Shown here piece by piece: positions 6,098 to 7,903 of a stretch of DNA of 7,903 nucleotides (positions are counted from its first letter, which is position 1; each line of letters starts with the position of its first letter). Position numbers and translations under genes: made by a program. The notes beneath the pieces were generated by a model, which had not been told where the DNA came from, did no database searches, and saw only the letters and a program-made list of their open reading frames with translations. The stretch is from an uncultured Chloroflexota bacterium. GTDB lineage: Bacteria > Chloroflexota > Chloroflexia > Thermomicrobiales > UBA6265. Where the stretch lies: positions 1 to 7,903 of the forward strand of contig CALGSZ010000020.1 in the NCBI GenBank assembly GCA_937901745.1, in the 5' to 3' direction.

Positions 6098-7330
6098 CTA
6101 CTCCACGCGGTTCAGATGCACGTATGCCACCCCGTACTCGTCGTGCTGGAGCGTCAGCACATAGCCCCGACCCGCGTCGAGCAAGCGCGAGCGCGCCGGC
6201 GTCTGGACTATCGCCCGTAGAGCGCCGTCCGGATGGAACACCCACCAGGCGACTGCAGAGGTGTCTCCCGGTGGTCGCCACTGGGAGACCCACAGATTCC
6301 CTTCCCGGTCTGCGAACAGCTCGCCGTGCGCGGGGCGCGCCTCGGGCGCGCGTGCGCTCTCGACGACCCGCGCGCGCACCTGCTTCCAGATGGGCCGGAC
6401 TTGCTCGTCCGTCACGTACGTCGTGTTCCACCGCTCGAGATCGCCCAAACTCACCGGCTGCGGCTTCATCGCCAACCGGATGCGCAGCTCCTGCGTGCCG
6501 CGGGGATCGAGCGCGCGCACGTCGAACTCTCCGCTGTGCGCAACGAACAGCCGCCTCGGCCCGGCGGCGATGTGCGTCTGCGGCCACCCGGGTGGCAATG
6601 CGTACATCTGTGCGGTCTCGCCATCTCCGCGCAGGACCACCAGGTACATCTGATGAGCGGGCGTCCAGCCCACCGTGTCCAGCTCAGCGCCGCCGAGGCG
6701 CGCCAGCACGAGCAGAGATGAGTCGCGGACGGGCCCGTCGCGCGGTGTCGACGGGTCTGATGGCTTCTCGTCCAGTACGGCTACGAAGTGGTCGTCCCGG
6801 AAAGGGCCAAGTACCGTACGAACGACCCATTGCATGCTGCGTAGCGGTAGCGTCCCCTCGCGTAGCAGGGTACCGTCCCACGAGAAGTAGGAAACCCGGT
6901 CACCGCGGGCATCGTACGCAACGAGCGTGTCCCCCGGCAGCGCCCACAGCCCGGCGAGGGCATCGAACTCGCCCGGCCCGCCACCCCGCCGGCCGATCCG
7001 GCGTAAGAAGGTCCCATCCGGCGCGAACAGACGTACTTCCTGCGCCGCCCCGCCGTCAGCAACTGCGATCGCGCCGTCCTCGAGTCTCACGGCCGCCCGA
7101 ACCTGGTCGAACTGCACCTCCGGCGGCCCGTCCAGTGCGCCCAGTACGAGCACGGGTTCGGCCCCAACCCGCCAGCGCGGAATGCCGCGCGCCTCCGGAT
7201 CGGAGACGACGATGCGGACACCGGCGCTGTCGACGGCTCCAACACTACCTTCCGGGGCCACGCCGCCGCCGCAGGCGACGACTACCGCCGCGGCGCAAGC
7301 GCCAGCCGCCTGCAACACCCATCCCTTCAT
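6098..7330 (-). CDS. Secreted six-bladed beta-propeller lipoprotein
   Basis: This 410-residue protein has an N-terminal lipoprotein signal (GWVLQAAGACAAAVVVAC, lipobox Cys20) followed by a Gly-rich linker, so it should be anchored in the envelope. The rest is a six-bladed propeller in the style of NHL or 6-bladed BIG-type proteins: DSAGVRIVVSDPEA (34-47), blade strands such as LEDGAIAVADGGAAQEVRLF (83-102) and APDGTFLRRIGRRGGGPGEF (103-122), where GRRGGGPGEF is the hallmark, LPGDTLVAYDARGDRVSYFS (131-150), a lid-like helical insertion (about 297-328), and ADREGNLWVSQW (340-351). The C-terminal strand YVLTLQHDEYGVAYVHLNRV supplies the closing edge. Such proteins are abundant in Gemmatimonadota and Bacteroidota; the ligand or partner is unknown. 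ATG 7330 was chosen because the signal peptide starts there. A TTG at 7357 in the same frame would add nine residues before the signal and is less likely. The 5' region contains an unusual RNA fold (7394-7462). Confidence 0.85.
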   Translation of the reverse strand: MKGWVLQAAGACAAAVVVACGGGVAPEGSVGAVDSAGVRIVVSDPEARGIPRWRVGAEPVLVLGALDGPPEVQFDQVRAAVRLEDGAIAVADGGAAQEVRLFAPDGTFLRRIGRRGGGPGEFDALAGLWALPGDTLVAYDARGDRVSYFSWDGTLLREGTLPLRSMQWVVRTVLGPFRDDHFVAVLDEKPSDPSTPRDGPVRDSSLLVLARLGGAELDTVGWTPAHQMYLVVLRGDGETAQMYALPPGWPQTHIAAGPRRLFVAHSGEFDVRALDPRGTQELRIRLAMKPQPVSLGDLERWNTTYVTDEQVRPIWKQVRARVVESARAPEARPAHGELFADREGNLWVSQWRPPGDTSAVAWWVFHPDGALRAIVQTPARSRLLDAGRGYVLTLQHDEYGVAYVHLNRVE

Positions 7331-7393
7331 AGATTGGCCTATTCGCTCAAGAGACAACCCCTCGAAACACGCTCATCTGTGCCGAGGGCGCAA

Positions 7394-7462
7394 GATGCTG
7401 CAGCGCATCCCCTCTCTCCACGACGGCGAGCCGTTGCTTCAACAGCAGTGGAGATGATGCGC
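7394..7462 (-). promoter_or_regulatory. Candidate structured leader RNA: three-way junction with a competing hairpin
   Basis: The stretch lies 64-132 nt upstream of the propeller gene's ATG. Stem 1 is GCGCATC (7403-7409) with GATGCGC (7456-7462), continued after a 5/1 internal loop by TCTCCAC (7415-7421) with GTGGAGA (7448-7454). Inside, ACGG/CCGT (7423-7426/7431-7434) and TGCT/AGCA (7435-7438/7444-7447) form two hairpins. They stack directly on each other and on stem 1, and only position 7422 is left unpaired at the junction. GATGC (7394-7398) can pair with GCATC (7405-7409) instead and would break stem 1. Both strands can fold; the minus strand is chosen because of the downstream gene. It matches no riboswitch class I know. 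Confidence 0.35.
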
Positions 7463-7754
7463 CAGTCTCTGCCCTCCCGCAACAGCAATCCCAAAGGTTG
7501 ATCATGTTGCCTCACACTGGGGCTGGTAGACAACGGCGGGGCCACCCAAAGCGACGGGAGGATAATCCACCGAAAGCGGAGGAGGATTGGCGACCAGCGC
7601 CACAGAGCTAAGCCCCAACCGGATGAGGACATGCGCCGTCCGCGACTGCAGAGCCGTGCCGTCCCCGCCCAAGGAGAGTTCTTCTTGGACTGCTCGCGGT
7701 GCCGAGCCATAATCCTCAGCAGGCTCCGGCACCGCGTCGCGAGTCCCATGCGAA

Positions 7755-7815
7755 GAGCGTGAGCATCCCGCCCTCCGCCGGAGCAGGGAGGGAGGTCCGG
7801 GACCATCACACGCTC
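7755..7815. other. Long imperfect hairpin
   Basis: Three paired segments lie in nested order. GAGCGTG (7755-7761) pairs with CACGCTC (7809-7815), TCCCG (7766-7770) with CGGGA (7798-7802), and CCCTCC (7771-7776) with GGAGGG (7787-7792). They are separated by a 4/6 internal loop and a 5-nt bulge and capped by a 10-nt loop. This gives 18 base pairs in 61 nt. No T-tract follows on either strand, so it is not an ordinary intrinsic terminator. It lies 44 nt before the promoter candidate at 7859. Confidence 0.45.
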
Positions 7816-7858
7816 ACGGGCCAGCCGTTGCTTTCTGCCGATTCGCGGCTTAGAGTGC

Positions 7859-7887
7859 CTAACAATACCGGCTCGGCGGGGTATAAG
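7859..7887 (+). promoter_or_regulatory. Candidate sigma-70-type promoter reading out of the window
   Basis: CTAACA (7859-7864) matches TTGACA at four positions, and TATAAG (7882-7887) matches TATAAT at five, with the ideal 17-bp spacing. Transcription would start near 7894 and serve a gene beyond the right edge. A second, weaker pair lies just upstream: TTGCTT (7828-7833) and TAGAGT (7851-7856), also 17 bp apart. The stretch is more AT-rich than its surroundings. The call rests on sequence match only. Confidence 0.35.
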
Positions 7888-7903
7888 TGGTTATGGCAGC
7901 ACC

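Larger units (their letters stand above)
7331..7903. other. 573-bp stretch without a convincing gene, rich in inverted repeats
   Basis: Two overlapping minus-strand ORFs exist. One (stop 7339, GTG at 7809, 156 aa) is Arg/Ser-rich and looks like a shadow. The other (7502-7732, GTG start, 76 aa, ending PPVALGGPAVVYQPQCEAT) has a more protein-like composition, but its G/C bias at third positions is lower than in the neighbouring genes, it has no clear ribosome binding site, and I recognise no family. The stretch contains the three-way-junction fold (7394-7462), a long hairpin (7755-7815), and a rightward promoter candidate (7859-7887). CAACAGCA occurs at 7440-7447 and 7480-7487. Confidence 0.5.

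Noticed and set aside
5955..6164. Plus-strand ORF starting MDQYTQARRDG behind a purine-rich AGGAGAGGGG stretch
   Set aside because: The composition soon becomes Arg/Gly-rich, it runs into the antisense of the propeller gene's end, and nothing in it is recognised.
6124..7332. 402-codon plus-strand ORF opposite the propeller gene
   Set aside because: It is Arg/Pro/Ser-rich and antisense to a recognisable lipoprotein with a signal peptide and propeller motifs.
7502..7732. 76-codon minus-strand ORF with protein-like composition
   Set aside because: It has a GTG start, no clear ribosome binding site, a weaker third-position bias than neighbouring genes and no recognised family; a homologue search could revive it.
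7429..7833. AGCCGTTGCTT repeated at 7429-7439 and 7823-7833, possible attachment-site repeats
   Set aside because: Several 11-bp repeats are expected by chance in a window of this size, and no integrase or mobile gene is between them.
1..7903. tRNA, rRNA, CRISPR array, insertion sequence or prophage genes
   Set aside because: No T-loop-like motif in a tRNA-sized fold, no regularly spaced repeats, and no transposase or phage protein was found in any frame.

Overview
The window is high-GC bacterial DNA. Several traits point to Gemmatimonadota or a close relative: a secreted six-bladed beta-propeller lipoprotein with the GRRGGGPGEF signature, a helical-plus-two-TM membrane protein of a style common there, an M50 protease with a helical tail, and a QueG remnant. 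This assignment is inference from family style; no rRNA or other taxonomic marker is present.

Left half, all on the plus strand (1-4515). The window opens inside a protein with a C-terminal periplasmic-binding-like ligand domain of the molybdate-sensor type (2-814, 5' end missing). Next come a complete class I fructose-1,6-bisphosphate aldolase of the Staphylococcus type (955-1842), a two-TM membrane protein 21 nt behind it (1864-2697), a lipoprotein with a PrcB-like domain (2777-3286), and an M50 (site-2-protease-like) membrane metalloprotease (3394-4515). The PrcB-like gene ends in an ATGA overlap (3283-3286) with a short ORF. That ORF is in frame with the protease gene and separated from it by a single TAG codon, so the protease gene may once have started at 3283.

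Middle, minus strand (4607-5506), is a decay zone. It holds the C-terminal third of epoxyqueuosine reductase QueG, with two of the three visible cluster cysteines replaced and a GC-rich low-complexity insertion. The insertion contains a perfect four-tract G-quadruplex motif and a hexamer repeat. The QueG remnant is followed 4 nt later by the start of a secreted beta-propeller gene that is far too short and frameshifted. About 590 bp upstream of the QueG remnant (5507-6097) contain no gene I can support.

Right part. A complete beta-propeller lipoprotein lies on the minus strand (6098-7330). Its upstream region (7331-7903) has no convincing gene. It does contain a compact three-way-junction fold with a competing alternative hairpin (7394-7462), a long imperfect hairpin (7755-7815), and a plausible rightward promoter at the very edge (7859-7887).

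No tRNA, rRNA, CRISPR array, intact insertion sequence or phage gene was seen. I do not see a clearly new multi-gene system. The items most worth a second look are the structured leader of the propeller gene, the G-quadruplex in the QueG remnant, and the amber-split N-terminus of the M50 protease next to a PrcB-like lipoprotein.
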